Below, piece by piece: positions 8,019-17,057 of a stretch of DNA of 64,000 bases; position 1 is the first letter of the stretch, and each line of letters begins with the position of its first letter. The stretch is from contig NZ_FZOY01000011.1 in assembly GCF_900188335.1 (NCBI RefSeq), positions 1 through 64,000 of the forward strand. Reading direction: 5' to 3'. A model generated the notes under the pieces. That model was given only the letters and a program-made list of their open reading frames with translations. It searched no databases and had not been told where the DNA came from. The position numbers were made by a program, and so were the translations under genes. Source of the DNA: Tropicimonas sediminicola. Lineage in GTDB: Bacteria; Pseudomonadota; Alphaproteobacteria; Rhodobacterales; Rhodobacteraceae.

Positions 8019-8178
8019 GCGCGCCCCCTGCCGAAGAGATCGGCTTGCCCTACCCGCACCATCACTCGCGACTCCTGAACACTCCGTTGTTTAGCATAAC
8101 AGAAATGTGGCCCCGCGGGGTGTTTCGATCCAGCACCCGGTAACGTTGCACGCGCAATGGTGTTCGATGTGTGAACGG

Positions 8179-9321
8179 TTAGCCACAGAGCGACCGGACC
8201 GTTGCCCGCTCGAGAACGCCAAACCCGTTGAACCCCGTCAGCGTCGCCGTCGCGTAGGCGCCCATGCCGTGAAAGATCAGCACGTCGCCCTCGGCGACGT
8301 CGCCCGGCAGGTGGAGCGTGCCCGGCAGCCGGTCGAGGCTGTCGCAGGTCGGACCGAAGACCACCCGTTCCACGCGCGCGCCCATGCGCGGCCTGCCGAC
8401 CGGGTCGCGCAGTTCGTAGCGGTCGGTGGCGCCGATCTGAGGAAATTCCATCAACCCGCCGTAGACCCCGTCGTCCAGGAACACGTCGCCGCCGTCACGC
8501 ACCGCGCGCACCCGCGCCGCGAGCGACTGGCTGCCGGCCACGATCCCGCGCCCCGGTTCGCAGACCAGCGCAGGGGGCGCGGCGCCAAAGGCTTCGCGGG
8601 TGGCCTGTGCGATGCGAGCGAAGATCGCCTCGAGGTCGGGCGGCGATGCGGCCTCCCGGTGAGCGGGAAAGCCACCGCCGACGTTGAGCCGGGACAGCCG
8701 CACGCCGGCCGCGCGCGCCACCGCGGCAGAGGCCCGGATGTAGACCTCCCAGGCCGCCGCGTCGGTGCATTGCGTGCCGGGATGGAACGTCAGCGAGGGT
8801 ATCAGGCCGCCAGCGGCTACACGGCGCAGAAGGTCTCGGGCAAGCTCGGCATCTGCGCCGAACTTGGAGCCAAAATCATAGGCCGCGCCCTTGACCGGCA
8901 GGCGGATGCGCACCGAAACCTCCGTGCTCGCCGGAACCAGGGCAAGGAGCTTTTCCAGTTCGCTATGGCTGTCCACGCTGAAGGACCGGACGCCCAACTC
9001 CGTCGCACGGGCGATCTCGCCCCGCGACCGGACGGGGTTGTTATAGTGCAGCGCCGCGTCCGGCGCGATCTCGCGGAGCAGTTCGATCTCCGGCACCGAG
9101 GCGACATCGAAACCGCGCAGGCCGGCCGTCCAGAGGTTCTCCAGCACCGCCCTGTCGGGGTTGGCCTTCACCGCGTAGGTGACCCTTCCGGGAAATCCCC
9201 GCTGGAACCGGCGCGCCGTGTCCTGGAGCACCGAGGGGGCGAAGAACAGCACCGGGCGGGCGCCGTCGTGGGAGCGGATGAACTCCGCCGGGTCGGACCA
9301 GATCTGTCGGGCCGGATACAT
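8179..9321 (-). CDS. group IV PLP-dependent ornithine/lysine-type decarboxylase
   Basis: The protein is 380 residues, an alanine-racemase-fold decarboxylase of the ornithine/DAP/arginine decarboxylase 2 family. Lys52 in YAVKANP is the Schiff-base lysine; HPGTQC, a Gly-Gly-Gly-Phe loop, EPGRG and the active-site Cys in GPTCD follow in the family order. It probably makes a polyamine such as putrescine or cadaverine, but the specificity cannot be read from this. The frame is open to 9438, but ATG at 9321 has an AGGA site 9 bases upstream and gives the conserved N-terminus. It is divergent from an Lrp-type regulator that may control it. Confidence 0.88.
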   Translation of the reverse strand: MYPARQIWSDPAEFIRSHDGARPVLFFAPSVLQDTARRFQRGFPGRVTYAVKANPDRAVLENLWTAGLRGFDVASVPEIELLREIAPDAALHYNNPVRSRGEIARATELGVRSFSVDSHSELEKLLALVPASTEVSVRIRLPVKGAAYDFGSKFGADAELARDLLRRVAAGGLIPSLTFHPGTQCTDAAAWEVYIRASAAVARAAGVRLSRLNVGGGFPAHREAASPPDLEAIFARIAQATREAFGAAPPALVCEPGRGIVAGSQSLAARVRAVRDGGDVFLDDGVYGGLMEFPQIGATDRYELRDPVGRPRMGARVERVVFGPTCDSLDRLPGTLHLPGDVAEGDVLIFHGMGAYATATLTGFNGFGVLERATVRSLCG

Positions 9322-9523
9322 GTGCGCGTTTTCCTGCTCTGCCGGCACGGTGTCCGCCGCCTGCTCCCTGGTATCGAGCACGGCACCATGCGCGTTTCCT
9401 GTTGCGGCGGAACAAACTCCCGCCAACTTCAGTGTCACTCAGGAATCCGTCGTTCTGTTCAGTCATCTTGATTGAAATGACGTTCAGTTCGATACAATCT
9501 GACGAAACAGGAGGGCAGATTGC

Positions 9524-9955
9524 ATGGACACCCTGGATCGCAAGCTGATCGCGGCGCTCTCCGCCGACAGCTCCACCAGCACCGCCGAACTGGCGCGCAA
9601 CCTCGGCGTCGCCCGTTCCACCGTTCAGGCCCGGATCGAACGGCTGGAAGGCTCCGGCGTGATTGCCGGCTACACGATCCGGCTCGGCGAACCGGTGGAG
9701 CGCCGGCGGATCCGGGCCACGGTGCTGCTGCAGATCGAGCCACGCGCGACCGCGTCGGTGCTGTCGCGCCTCCGCGCGCTCTCGGAGATCGAGAGCTGCC
9801 ATTCCACAACCGGCCGCGCCGACATGGTGCTGCAGCTGGTCGCCGAAACGACCGAGGAACTCGACCAGGCGCTCGACCGGATCGGAGCCTTCCAGGGCGT
9901 TCGGGCGACCGAGTCGCTGATCCATCTCAGCACGAAGTTCGACCGGCGAACCTGA
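9524..9955 (+). CDS. Lrp/AsnC family transcriptional regulator
   Basis: The protein is 143 residues, slightly short for the family. Residues 1-60 form the AsnC-type helix-turn-helix, starting with the characteristic Leu-Asp-Arg-Lys-Leu-Ile-Ala-Ala-Leu. Residues 65-140 form the RAM effector/oligomerisation domain. It is divergent from the PLP decarboxylase with about 200 bp between the starts, a layout in which Lrp regulators often sense the amino acid that the neighbour consumes. The ribosome site AGGAGG is close upstream. Confidence 0.92.
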   Translation: MDTLDRKLIAALSADSSTSTAELARNLGVARSTVQARIERLEGSGVIAGYTIRLGEPVERRRIRATVLLQIEPRATASVLSRLRALSEIESCHSTTGRADMVLQLVAETTEELDQALDRIGAFQGVRATESLIHLSTKFDRRT

Positions 9956-9959
9956 GGGG

Positions 9960-11084
9960 TCAGCCTAGGCCTTCGCGCCGCAGCAGGACGGCCAACCGCT
10001 CTTTGAGTTCATCCCGAACCGGCCCAGGGCGCGGGGCGTCGCGCAGGGTCGTGAACCAGTGGTCGGGCGGCGCCTTGCCCCGGCTGTTGCCCTCCCAGCG
10101 GAGCGCGCGCAGCACCGCCTCGCCCTCCGGTTCAAGGCGATCCGGGATCTCGATCCCGTTCAGCACCGCCCAGACGCCCGTCCACAGCCTGCCCACCGAC
10201 CATGGGTTGTAGCCGCCGCCGCCGAGCACGAGGTAGCGCGGCGCCAGCGGGCGCAGCGCCGCCACGATCTCCCAATGGGCGTTGTTCGACAGCGTAAGCC
10301 GCGAGAGCGGGTCTTCCTCCACCGCATCCGCGCCGCATTGCAGGACGATTGCCTCGGGTGCAAACCGTGCGACCAGCGGCAGAATCAGCGCCTCGCGTAC
10401 CAACGCCATCTCGCTGTCGTTGAGCCCCTTCGGCACTGGAAGGTTCACCGCTGCGCCTCCCGCCCTGTCGCCCAGGTGGCCGGTGAAGGGCCAGCGCCGT
10501 TCCTCGTGAACCGAGATCATCAGGATCTCGGGATCGCCGTCGAAGGCGAGTTCCACACCGTCGGGATGGTGCGCGTCGATGTCGACATAAACGATGCGCC
10601 GAACGCCCATCCGCCGCAGCGACAGGATGCCGAGGACCGGGTCGTTGAGATAGCAGAACCCGTTCGCCCGGCCGGGCAGACCGTGATGGGTGCCACCAGC
10701 GGGATGATAGACGACCCCGCCATCTACCAGCAATTCGCCGGCCAGCAGCGAGCCACCCGCGGCCGTGGCCGGGCGACGATAGACCTCCGGATAGATCGGG
10801 TTCGAATGCGTGCCGAGCCCGAACCGCTCTCTGTCCTCCTCCGTCCCGAGCTGCGTCGCTTCGACCCGCTCCAGCGCCGCGACGTAGTCCGGCGCGTGCC
10901 AGACCGAAAGCGCCCCTGGCTTTGCTCGCGGAGAGGCCAGGTAATTCGCCGGTCCGAGCCAGCCCAATGCCCGCGTCAGGTCCATCACCGTGGAAACCCG
11001 CGGCACCCGAAGCGGATGCCAGTGGCCGTAGCTCGATCCCCGGTAGATCTCCGAGCCGATGAAGACCGGTCCGTCCCGCTGCAC
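9960..11084 (-). CDS. AcuC-like histone deacetylase family protein
   Basis: The protein is 374 residues from a GTG at 11084 with an AAGG site; the frame stays open further upstream but without family sequence. Class I-type deacetylase residues are visible: the HHG pair in GGTHHG, the zinc ligands in DIDAHHPDG and in CGADAVEEDP, and the tyrosine in GGGGYNP. AcuC proteins deacetylate acetyl-lysine, for example on acetyl-CoA synthetase. No acs or acuA gene is adjacent. It converges on the Lrp gene and is divergent from the DUF1178 gene. Confidence 0.9.
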   Translation of the reverse strand: MQRDGPVFIGSEIYRGSSYGHWHPLRVPRVSTVMDLTRALGWLGPANYLASPRAKPGALSVWHAPDYVAALERVEATQLGTEEDRERFGLGTHSNPIYPEVYRRPATAAGGSLLAGELLVDGGVVYHPAGGTHHGLPGRANGFCYLNDPVLGILSLRRMGVRRIVYVDIDAHHPDGVELAFDGDPEILMISVHEERRWPFTGHLGDRAGGAAVNLPVPKGLNDSEMALVREALILPLVARFAPEAIVLQCGADAVEEDPLSRLTLSNNAHWEIVAALRPLAPRYLVLGGGGYNPWSVGRLWTGVWAVLNGIEIPDRLEPEGEAVLRALRWEGNSRGKAPPDHWFTTLRDAPRPGPVRDELKERLAVLLRREGLG

Positions 11085-11297
11085 CCCGCGCCCTTCCCAT
11101 TCTGCCCCCCTTCGCAGACGACCTGTGCTGCAAGGAGCCTTGTCGATGAATACGTAGCCTCGGCCCGCCCGGATTGCCAATCGCGCGCGCATCGCGCATC
11201 CCGGACCGTGCGCCCTGCCACGATTACGGGCAGGCGGCCTATCGGACAGCGCGCGCCCCCTTTGCAGTTGCCGCACAACGGATTACATCTGAAGGGC

Positions 11298-11768
11298 ATG
11301 ATCAGATACAGCCTCATATGTGGCGAGAAGCACCGGTTCGATAGCTGGTTCGCCTCGGCCGACGCGTTCGAGACCCTGCGGACCTCCCGCCTGGTCTCCT
11401 GCGCCGTGTGCGGCTCGACCTCTGTCGAGAAGGCGATCATGGCCCCCAGCGTCCAGACGGCGGAGAGCAAGCCCGCCAAACCGCGCGAGGCCGATCCCGC
11501 GCCCGAGGCCACCCCGCCGGCAGAGCGCCCGCTGGCGTCGCCCGGCTCTCCGGCGGAGCAGGCGCTGGCCGAACTGCGCCAGAAGATCGAGGCGAATTCA
11601 GATTACGTCGGCAGCGATTTCGCGCGCGAAGCCCGTGCGATGCATCTCGGCGAGACCCCGCGGCGCTCGATCCACGGCGAGGCGAATGCGAAAGACGCGA
11701 AGGGGCTGATCGAGGACGGCATTCCCGTGCTCCCCCTGCCCTTCATGCCCCGCCGCAAGACCAACTGA
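11298..11768 (+). CDS. DUF1178 family protein
   Basis: The protein is 156 residues. The N-terminus Met-Ile-Arg-Tyr-Ser-Leu with a Cys near residue 8, His-x-Phe-Asp-Ser-Trp-Phe, and a second pair in CAVCGS near residue 40 are the hallmarks of DUF1178, a conserved alphaproteobacterial family with a small N-terminal zinc-ribbon-like domain. The middle is Pro/Ala-rich and probably flexible; the C-terminus ends in the conserved IPVLPLPFMPR segment (about 145-154). The function is unknown. GAAGGG directly precedes the ATG. Confidence 0.9.
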   Translation: MIRYSLICGEKHRFDSWFASADAFETLRTSRLVSCAVCGSTSVEKAIMAPSVQTAESKPAKPREADPAPEATPPAERPLASPGSPAEQALAELRQKIEANSDYVGSDFAREARAMHLGETPRRSIHGEANAKDAKGLIEDGIPVLPLPFMPRRKTN

Positions 11769-11783
11769 CCCCGGCCAGGCGGC

Positions 11784-12689
11784 TCAGCCTTCGGTCGACG
11801 GCGGCGTTGCGCGCATTCTAAGGCGCGCCTCCCGGTAGGCGATGAAGCTCACCGAGGCCATGATCAGCCCGCCCCCGAGAACGACCCATCCGTCCAGCGC
11901 CTCGCCAAAGGCGACGGCCCCGAGCAGCGTGGCCCAGATCAGCTGCAGGAAGGTGACCGGCTGGCTCACCGCCATCGGCGCCGCCTGAAAGGCCAGCGTC
12001 ATCGCGTAATGCCCCCCCGTGGCGAAGGCCGCGACGATCATCAGCCAGCCGAGGTCGCCCCAGCTCGGCGTAACCCAGACGGCGGCGGCAAATGGCACCA
12101 GAGCGATCGTCACCATGATCGAAAGCATCGCGACGACCACCGTCGGGCCGACCTCGCCGGTCATGCGCTTGGCGATGAGGTAGGAGGCGGCGAAGCAGAG
12201 CGCGGTGACGATCATTGCGAAATGCCCCGGATCCAGCGGCCTCAGCCCCGGCCGGAGGATGACCAGCGCGCCGAGAAAGGCCACGCCGATCGCAGCCAGT
12301 CTCCGCGCCGCCAGCGGCTCGCCCAGAAACACCGCCGCTCCGAGCGTGATGTAGATCGGGTTGAGGTAGTTCATCGCCGTGACCTCGGCGAGCGTGATCC
12401 GTGTCATGGCGTAGAACCAGCAGATCACCGCCACGGCCTGCACCAGCCCGCGAAACGCAAAGAGCCCCCAGGCGCGTCGGCTGATCCTGGCGCGCCGCAG
12501 CGCCGGAAGCATCGGCAGGAGAAAGACAAGGCCGAGCAGGTAGCGCAGGAACGCCGCCTCGGCAGCCGGCACGCGCGGTCCGATATACTTTACCGTCGCC
12601 TGCACCCCGACGAAGCACAGCCCGGTGACCACCATCCAGAGGACGGCGACCAGCGGGCGTTGATCGGGCATGGCGGGAGCGACGGACAT
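11784..12689 (-). CDS. EamA/DMT family permease
   Basis: The protein is 301 residues with ten hydrophobic helices arranged as two EamA repeats, each ending in the usual Gly-Glu-Pro/Gly-Glu-Ala motif. The drug/metabolite transporter superfamily exports amino acids, nucleotides or drugs, and the substrate cannot be read here. The start is uncertain between ATG 12689 and ATG 12671. It lies downstream of the LysE-type exporter gene in the same orientation with 65 bp between them, so it may share that transcript. Confidence 0.88.
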   Translation of the reverse strand: MSVAPAMPDQRPLVAVLWMVVTGLCFVGVQATVKYIGPRVPAAEAAFLRYLLGLVFLLPMLPALRRARISRRAWGLFAFRGLVQAVAVICWFYAMTRITLAEVTAMNYLNPIYITLGAAVFLGEPLAARRLAAIGVAFLGALVILRPGLRPLDPGHFAMIVTALCFAASYLIAKRMTGEVGPTVVVAMLSIMVTIALVPFAAAVWVTPSWGDLGWLMIVAAFATGGHYAMTLAFQAAPMAVSQPVTFLQLIWATLLGAVAFGEALDGWVVLGGGLIMASVSFIAYREARLRMRATPPSTEG

Positions 12690-12754
12690 GGCGGCGACCA
12701 GACCCGATCCGGCGGAGCGGCACAAGGCGGAAAGCGCAGCCCTCGGCCGGTGTT

Positions 12755-13354
12755 TCAACCCCGGATCAGGCCCACCGCGATGCTCCACATCACGCAGCCG
12801 ATCAGAACGTCCAGCAGGCGCCAGCTTTGCGGCCGGGCGAAGACGGGCTGCAACAGACGCGCCCCGTAGCCGAGGGAGAAGAAGAACGTGAACGAAGCCG
12901 CGACAGCCCCGGCTGCAAAGGCCGGGCGCGCCTCCCCGAAGGTAGATGAGACCGACCCGATCAGCACCACCGTATCGAGATAGACATGCGGGTTGAGCCA
13001 AGTGAGCGCGAGGCAGGTGGCCAGAACCGGCCCGAGCGCCCGCACCCCCGCGCCGCCGGGCTCCAGCACCTCCCCGCCCCGCCAGGCGTTCCGGAAGCTG
13101 AGCGCGCCGTAGGCCAGCAGGAAGGCCGCGCCGCCCCATCGCATCGCCGGAACCAGTGCCGGCGCCAGCGTCGAGATCGCGCCAAAGGCAAAGACGCCGA
13201 TCGTGATCAGCACCGCGTCCGACAGCGCACAGGCAAGAACCACCGGCAGCACATGCTCTTGACGCAGCCCCTGCCGCAGCACGAAGGCGTTCTGGGCGCC
13301 GATGGCCAGGATCAGCCCGAAGCCGAGGCCAAATCCCTGAATGAATGCGTCCAT
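12755..13354 (-). CDS. LysE/ArgO family basic amino acid exporter
   Basis: The protein is 199 residues with six predicted membrane segments. The N-terminal GAQNAF motif (residues 19-24) and the Trp-Leu-Asn-Pro-His-Val-Tyr-Leu-Asp loop are diagnostic for the LysE/ArgO family, which exports lysine and/or arginine. It is divergent from an ArgP/LysG-type regulator with about 90 bp between the starts, the same pairing as lysE-lysG in Corynebacterium and argO-argP in enterobacteria. Export of L-Lys or L-Arg under control of the neighbour is a confident inference. Confidence 0.93.
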   Translation of the reverse strand: MDAFIQGFGLGFGLILAIGAQNAFVLRQGLRQEHVLPVVLACALSDAVLITIGVFAFGAISTLAPALVPAMRWGGAAFLLAYGALSFRNAWRGGEVLEPGGAGVRALGPVLATCLALTWLNPHVYLDTVVLIGSVSSTFGEARPAFAAGAVAASFTFFFSLGYGARLLQPVFARPQSWRLLDVLIGCVMWSIAVGLIRG

Positions 13355-13443
13355 GCCCGTTTCCTGCCCGTTTGCGTCAACGGCTTGCGTCTATCGGTTC
13401 GGCGGGGATAATCCAAATTCAACCTTCTGGAGCCAGATTAGAA

Positions 13444-14349
13444 TTGCTTACGCTCGACACAGCACAACTCGCCGCGCTGGCAGAGGTGATCCGAACCGGC
13501 AGCTTCGACCGTGCCGCAGCGGTGCTCGGGGTGACGCCGTCGGCAATATCGCAACGGATCCGGGCGCTGGAAGAGCGGCAGGGGGCGGTGCTGATCCGCC
13601 GGGGGCAGCCCTGCACCGGCACCGAGGCGGGGATGCGGCTGTTCCGGCATGCGGAGGAGGTCGCGATGCTGGAACATGCGCTGGAGCGCGATCTCGGTGG
13701 CGGCACGCCGGCGTCTCGGCAGACGATCCGCATCGCCGTCAATGCCGACAGCCTTGCAACGTGGTTTCCCGCCGCGCTCGCCACGGCGCAGGCGGCCGAC
13801 CCCGGTCTGCTCTTTGATCTGATCCTCGATGACCAGGACCATTCCGCGGATTGGCTTCGGCGCGGCGAGGTCGTGGCGGCAGTCACTGCCCATGCCGCGC
13901 CGATCCAGGGGTGCGACAGCCATCCCCTCGGCGCGCTGCGCTACCTCGCCACGGCGAGCCCGGATTTCATGTCCGCCCATTTCCCGCAGGGCGTCACGCC
14001 GGAGGCGTTGGCCGAAGCGCCGGCGCTGACCTTCGACCGCAAGGATGCGCTGCAGGCGCGGTGGATCTCCATGAAGGCCGGGGACGGGATCATGCCGCCC
14101 ACGCATTTCCTGCCGGCAAGCCAGGCCTTTGTCGACGCGGCGCTGCTCGGGATCGGCTGGGGGATGAATCCGGAGCCATTGGCGCGCCCGCTGATCGCGG
14201 CCGGCAAGCTCGTTGCGCTCGACCCAGACCTGCCGCTCGAAACGCCGCTCCACTGGCAGACCAGCCGGGTGGCGCGGGCCGCTCTGGCGCCTCTGAGCGC
14301 GGCGGTGCGTCAGGTGACGCGCGAGTGGCTGGAGCCCTGCGCGGCCTGA
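13444..14349 (+). CDS. ArgP/LysG-type LysR regulator
   Basis: The protein is 301 residues with a LysR helix-turn-helix at 1-60 (VTPSAISQRI recognition helix) and a co-inducer domain after 90. The sequence follows ArgP (IciA)/LysG, which activates a divergent LysE-family exporter when lysine or arginine accumulates. The start is taken as TTG at 13444 because the conserved N-terminus begins there; a GGAG lies about 10 bases upstream. A dyad (TCTGG at 13426-13430, CCAGA at 13433-13437) immediately before the start may be an autoregulatory operator. Confidence 0.9.
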   Translation: MLTLDTAQLAALAEVIRTGSFDRAAAVLGVTPSAISQRIRALEERQGAVLIRRGQPCTGTEAGMRLFRHAEEVAMLEHALERDLGGGTPASRQTIRIAVNADSLATWFPAALATAQAADPGLLFDLILDDQDHSADWLRRGEVVAAVTAHAAPIQGCDSHPLGALRYLATASPDFMSAHFPQGVTPEALAEAPALTFDRKDALQARWISMKAGDGIMPPTHFLPASQAFVDAALLGIGWGMNPEPLARPLIAAGKLVALDPDLPLETPLHWQTSRVARAALAPLSAAVRQVTREWLEPCAA

Positions 14350-14352
14350 CGC

Positions 14353-14370
14353 GGGCGGTTTCGCCCTTTT
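14353..14370 (+). terminator. short terminator-like hairpin after the ArgP-type gene
   Basis: GGGCG (14353-14357) pairs with CGCCC (14362-14366) over a GTTT loop and is followed by TTTT. The stem is only five pairs, so termination would be weak. Confidence 0.4.
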
Positions 14371-14424
14371 CCCTGTGGGACCGCGGGACTAGGCTCCCGC
14401 CGACCGGCAAGAGGAGGACAAGCC

Positions 14425-15264
14425 ATGGTCGATTCCGTTCTCAACTCCGAGTCCGTTGCGGTGATCACCGGCGGCGCGGCAGGCATCGGGCGGGCAATCG
14501 CCCTCGAGTTCGCCGCCCTCGGGATGCGCGTCGTGGTGGCCGACAACCGTGCGGACAGGCTCACCGGCATCGAGGCGGCGCTCAAGGCCGCAGGCGCGCA
14601 GGACGCCATGGCGCAGGTTGCCGACGTCGCGGACCCGCAATCCCTGGCGGCACTGGAGCAGGCAGTGGCGGAGCGCTTCGGCGGCACCGACATCCTGGTG
14701 AACAACGCCGGGATCCAGCCCGGCAGCGCGATGTTCGGCCCGGTGGAGGCATGGGAGGCCGTGCTGGACACCAACCTCTGGGGCGTGATCAACGGCACCC
14801 GCGCCTTCGGACCGCGCATGATCGAACGCGGCCGGCCCGGAATGATCGTCAACACCGGCTCCAAGCAAGGCATCACCACCCCGCCCGGCGATCCGGCCTA
14901 CAACGTCGCGAAGGCCGGGGTGAAAGCCTATACCGAGGCGCTGGCCCACGAGTTGCGAAACACCGACGGCGCCCGGCTGTCGGCACATCTGCTGATCCCC
15001 GGCTTCGTCTTCACCGAGTTGAACTCGCGTGGCCGCACCGAGAAGCCGGCCGGCGCCTGGACGCCGGAAGAGCTCGCGGCCTTCTTCATCGAACGGCTCA
15101 AGGCGCGGGATTTCTACATCCTATGCCCGGACAACGACGTGACGCGGGAACTGGACCAGAAGCGCATGGCCTGGGCGATCGGCGACATCATCGAGAACCG
15201 CCCTGCCCTGTCGCGGTGGCATCCCGACTATGCCGAAACCTTCGAGGCCTTCATCCGGTCCTGA
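14425..15264 (+). CDS. short-chain dehydrogenase/reductase
   Basis: The protein is 279 residues with a classical SDR layout: GGAAGIG cofactor loop at 16-22, NNAG near 95, and the catalytic Ser146, Tyr159 and Lys163. An Asp at the end of the second strand suggests NAD(H) preference. The C-terminus is about 25 residues longer than in minimal SDRs. The substrate is unknown. It is a single gene after the ArgP-type regulator and convergent with the sulfolipid operon. An AAGAGGAGG ribosome site precedes the ATG. Confidence 0.9.
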   Translation: MVDSVLNSESVAVITGGAAGIGRAIALEFAALGMRVVVADNRADRLTGIEAALKAAGAQDAMAQVADVADPQSLAALEQAVAERFGGTDILVNNAGIQPGSAMFGPVEAWEAVLDTNLWGVINGTRAFGPRMIERGRPGMIVNTGSKQGITTPPGDPAYNVAKAGVKAYTEALAHELRNTDGARLSAHLLIPGFVFTELNSRGRTEKPAGAWTPEELAAFFIERLKARDFYILCPDNDVTRELDQKRMAWAIGDIIENRPALSRWHPDYAETFEAFIRS

Positions 15265-15324
15265 TCACGGCGGAACATCGAATAAGGGCCTTGGGTAATT
15301 CGACCAGAAAGTCGGGCGTGGTCG

Positions 15325-16212
15325 CTATCCGGCGATCATCCCCGGCAGGGCCGCCCGGAGCCGGTCCATCCCGCCGGGGCGCCACCCCAGCGCCTCGATC
15401 TTCGCAGTGTCCATGACGTTGACCCTGGCCGCGTCCGAACGCTCGGGAAGCGGGCTGGTGGCTCCGGTGATCCGGGCGACCTCGGCCAGCAGGTCTTGGC
15501 GGTCGAGCAGGATGTCGGAGATGTTGAACAGCCCGCCGTCGCCAAGGCTGTCGCGGTCTGTGGTCAGCAGGAGCCGGATCGCAGCGGCGAGGTCCGCGCC
15601 ATGCACCTCGGTCGCCGCGCGAGGCGTGACCGGCTCGCCCCCGGCGAAGCCCTCGAACAGCTCCGCCCACTTGTGCGTCCGGCCCGGTCCGGCGGGGCCG
15701 TAGACGCCGGTGACCCGCAGGCTTGCGGTGCCGAACTCCGGCGTCGCCATCGCGGCGAGCGCCTGCTCGGCCTCCAGCTTGACCTTGCCGTAGAGCGTGC
15801 CGGGCCGTGGAGCCATGGTCTCGACCAGCCGGGCGCCCGGAGGCCAGCCTTCGCCATAGGCCGCGCGGCTGGAGAGAAAGAGGAGCCGCGACAGGCCGGC
15901 CCGACGCGCCGTGGCAAAGAGCCGGAGCGAGCCCTGCAGGTTGGCGCGCAGGAAGCCCTCGCTGTCGTCGCCCTCGCCGCCGCGGTAGCGGCCGGGCACA
16001 TGGCTGAATGCGGCATGAAGCAGCGCGTCGCAGCCGGAGAGGTCCGGCACGGAGCCGGTGAGCTCGTAGGGTTGATGCGCGACCTCGGCACTGAAGAGAC
16101 CGGGCGGCGGGGCATGGCGGGAGAGGATCGTCACGCTGTCTCCGGCCGACAGCGCCTCCTCCACCAGGAAGCGCCCGACGAGCCCTGTGCCGCCGGTGAT
16201 GGCGAGCCTCAC
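15325..16212 (-). CDS. sqdC: SqdC-like NAD-dependent epimerase/reductase
   Basis: The protein is 295 residues, an extended SDR with the GGTGLVG loop at 7-13 and the catalytic pair Tyr141/Lys145. It is the third gene after sqdB and a GT8 enzyme, the position of sqdC in Rhodobacter sphaeroides, where loss of sqdC leads to accumulation of a sulfoquinovosyl-dihydroxyacetone intermediate. Its GTG start overlaps the stop of sqdD by four bases, indicating translational coupling. The assignment rests mainly on operon position plus fold, since epimerase-family proteins are otherwise hard to tell apart. Confidence 0.78.
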   Translation of the reverse strand: MRLAITGGTGLVGRFLVEEALSAGDSVTILSRHAPPPGLFSAEVAHQPYELTGSVPDLSGCDALLHAAFSHVPGRYRGGEGDDSEGFLRANLQGSLRLFATARRAGLSRLLFLSSRAAYGEGWPPGARLVETMAPRPGTLYGKVKLEAEQALAAMATPEFGTASLRVTGVYGPAGPGRTHKWAELFEGFAGGEPVTPRAATEVHGADLAAAIRLLLTTDRDSLGDGGLFNISDILLDRQDLLAEVARITGATSPLPERSDAARVNVMDTAKIEALGWRPGGMDRLRAALPGMIAG

Positions 16213-17051
16213 CCCTGCGGGCCCGGCAACGAGGCGATAACCGGCACCGGGCCGTCGCCGGCGAACGCCTCCCAGAGCGCGATCAGCGGCGCCAGCTTCT
16301 CGGCCTTGGGATGGTCGTCCTGCCAGGGCTTCTCGTACTGGTAGTGCAGGATGTGGATCGCGGGCCAGCTCCACAGCTCCGGCATGTTGAACCAGACGTA
16401 CTGCAGCATGTTGTCGAACACCGGCAACCCGTGCCAGTCGGGGAAGAAATGCTGCAGGAAGGTCTGGTCCGTGCGGCGCCAGAAGGCGCCGGGGGTATCG
16501 AGTTCGGCCAGCATCATGTCGAATGTCGCGACGGAGGGCCGGGCGGTGAAGACGCCGGAGTTCATCCGGTGGAAATCCGCGAGGCTCTCGTAAACGTTCG
16601 GCGCGGCACTGAACTCCGGGTAATGGAACAGCCGGTCGCAATTCTTCAGCATCAGCGCATCGGCGTCGATGAAGACGACCCGCTCGTATTCCACCAGTTG
16701 CCAGAGCCTGAGCTTGGCGAAATTGTCCAGCGGCGTATGGAACCTCGGCTTGCCGCCCTTGGTGAAGGGCGCCAACCCGTGCAGCCTGTCACGGGCATGG
16801 GCCTCGTTGAAGCTGGTGGACGTGGGCAGCAGGTCCACCTGAACCAGGCGCGCGCCAAGCGCCCTGAGCGGCGCAAGATCCTCCCCCGCCACCCCGCCGG
16901 TGTGCAGGACGACACTGTCCGCGTCGGTGCCGGTGAGGCTGATCGAGCGCAGCAGCGCCTTTGCCCCCAGGGCATAATCGGCATTGGTGACCAGCGTCAC
17001 GTAGGCAAGGCGGCTCGCCGCCGGCCGGTCTGCCTGCAGTCCTTCGATCAT
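16209..17051 (-). CDS. sqdD: SqdD-like GT8 glycosyltransferase
   Basis: The protein is 280 residues, a GT8 (glycogenin-like) GT-A enzyme. The DxD metal/nucleotide motif appears as DADALML near residue 127, after Tyr-Glu-Arg-Val-Val-Phe-Ile. In R. sphaeroides, sqdD encodes the glycogenin-like transferase that uses UDP-sulfoquinovose in sulfolipid synthesis. It lies 6 bp after sqdB and overlaps sqdC by 4 bp. There is no membrane segment, so it would act at the inner face of the cytoplasmic membrane. Family and context agree. Confidence 0.85.
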   Translation of the reverse strand: MIEGLQADRPAASRLAYVTLVTNADYALGAKALLRSISLTGTDADSVVLHTGGVAGEDLAPLRALGARLVQVDLLPTSTSFNEAHARDRLHGLAPFTKGGKPRFHTPLDNFAKLRLWQLVEYERVVFIDADALMLKNCDRLFHYPEFSAAPNVYESLADFHRMNSGVFTARPSVATFDMMLAELDTPGAFWRRTDQTFLQHFFPDWHGLPVFDNMLQYVWFNMPELWSWPAIHILHYQYEKPWQDDHPKAEKLAPLIALWEAFAGDGPVPVIASLPGPQG

Positions 17052-17057
17052 GGGAGA

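Noticed and set aside
9468-9482. Fnr-like box between the decarboxylase and Lrp genes (TTGATTGAAATGAC)
   Set aside because: The right half is a poor match, and there is no second site or spacing support as there is for the usp genes.
11101-11120. Possible third copy of the xdh repeat (TCTGCCCCCC)
   Set aside because: Only the C-rich end is shared; the AATATCC core and the hairpin are absent.
12009-12869. 286-codon frame opposite the EamA gene
   Set aside because: Shadow of a membrane protein gene; no ribosome site and His/Arg/Asp-rich composition.
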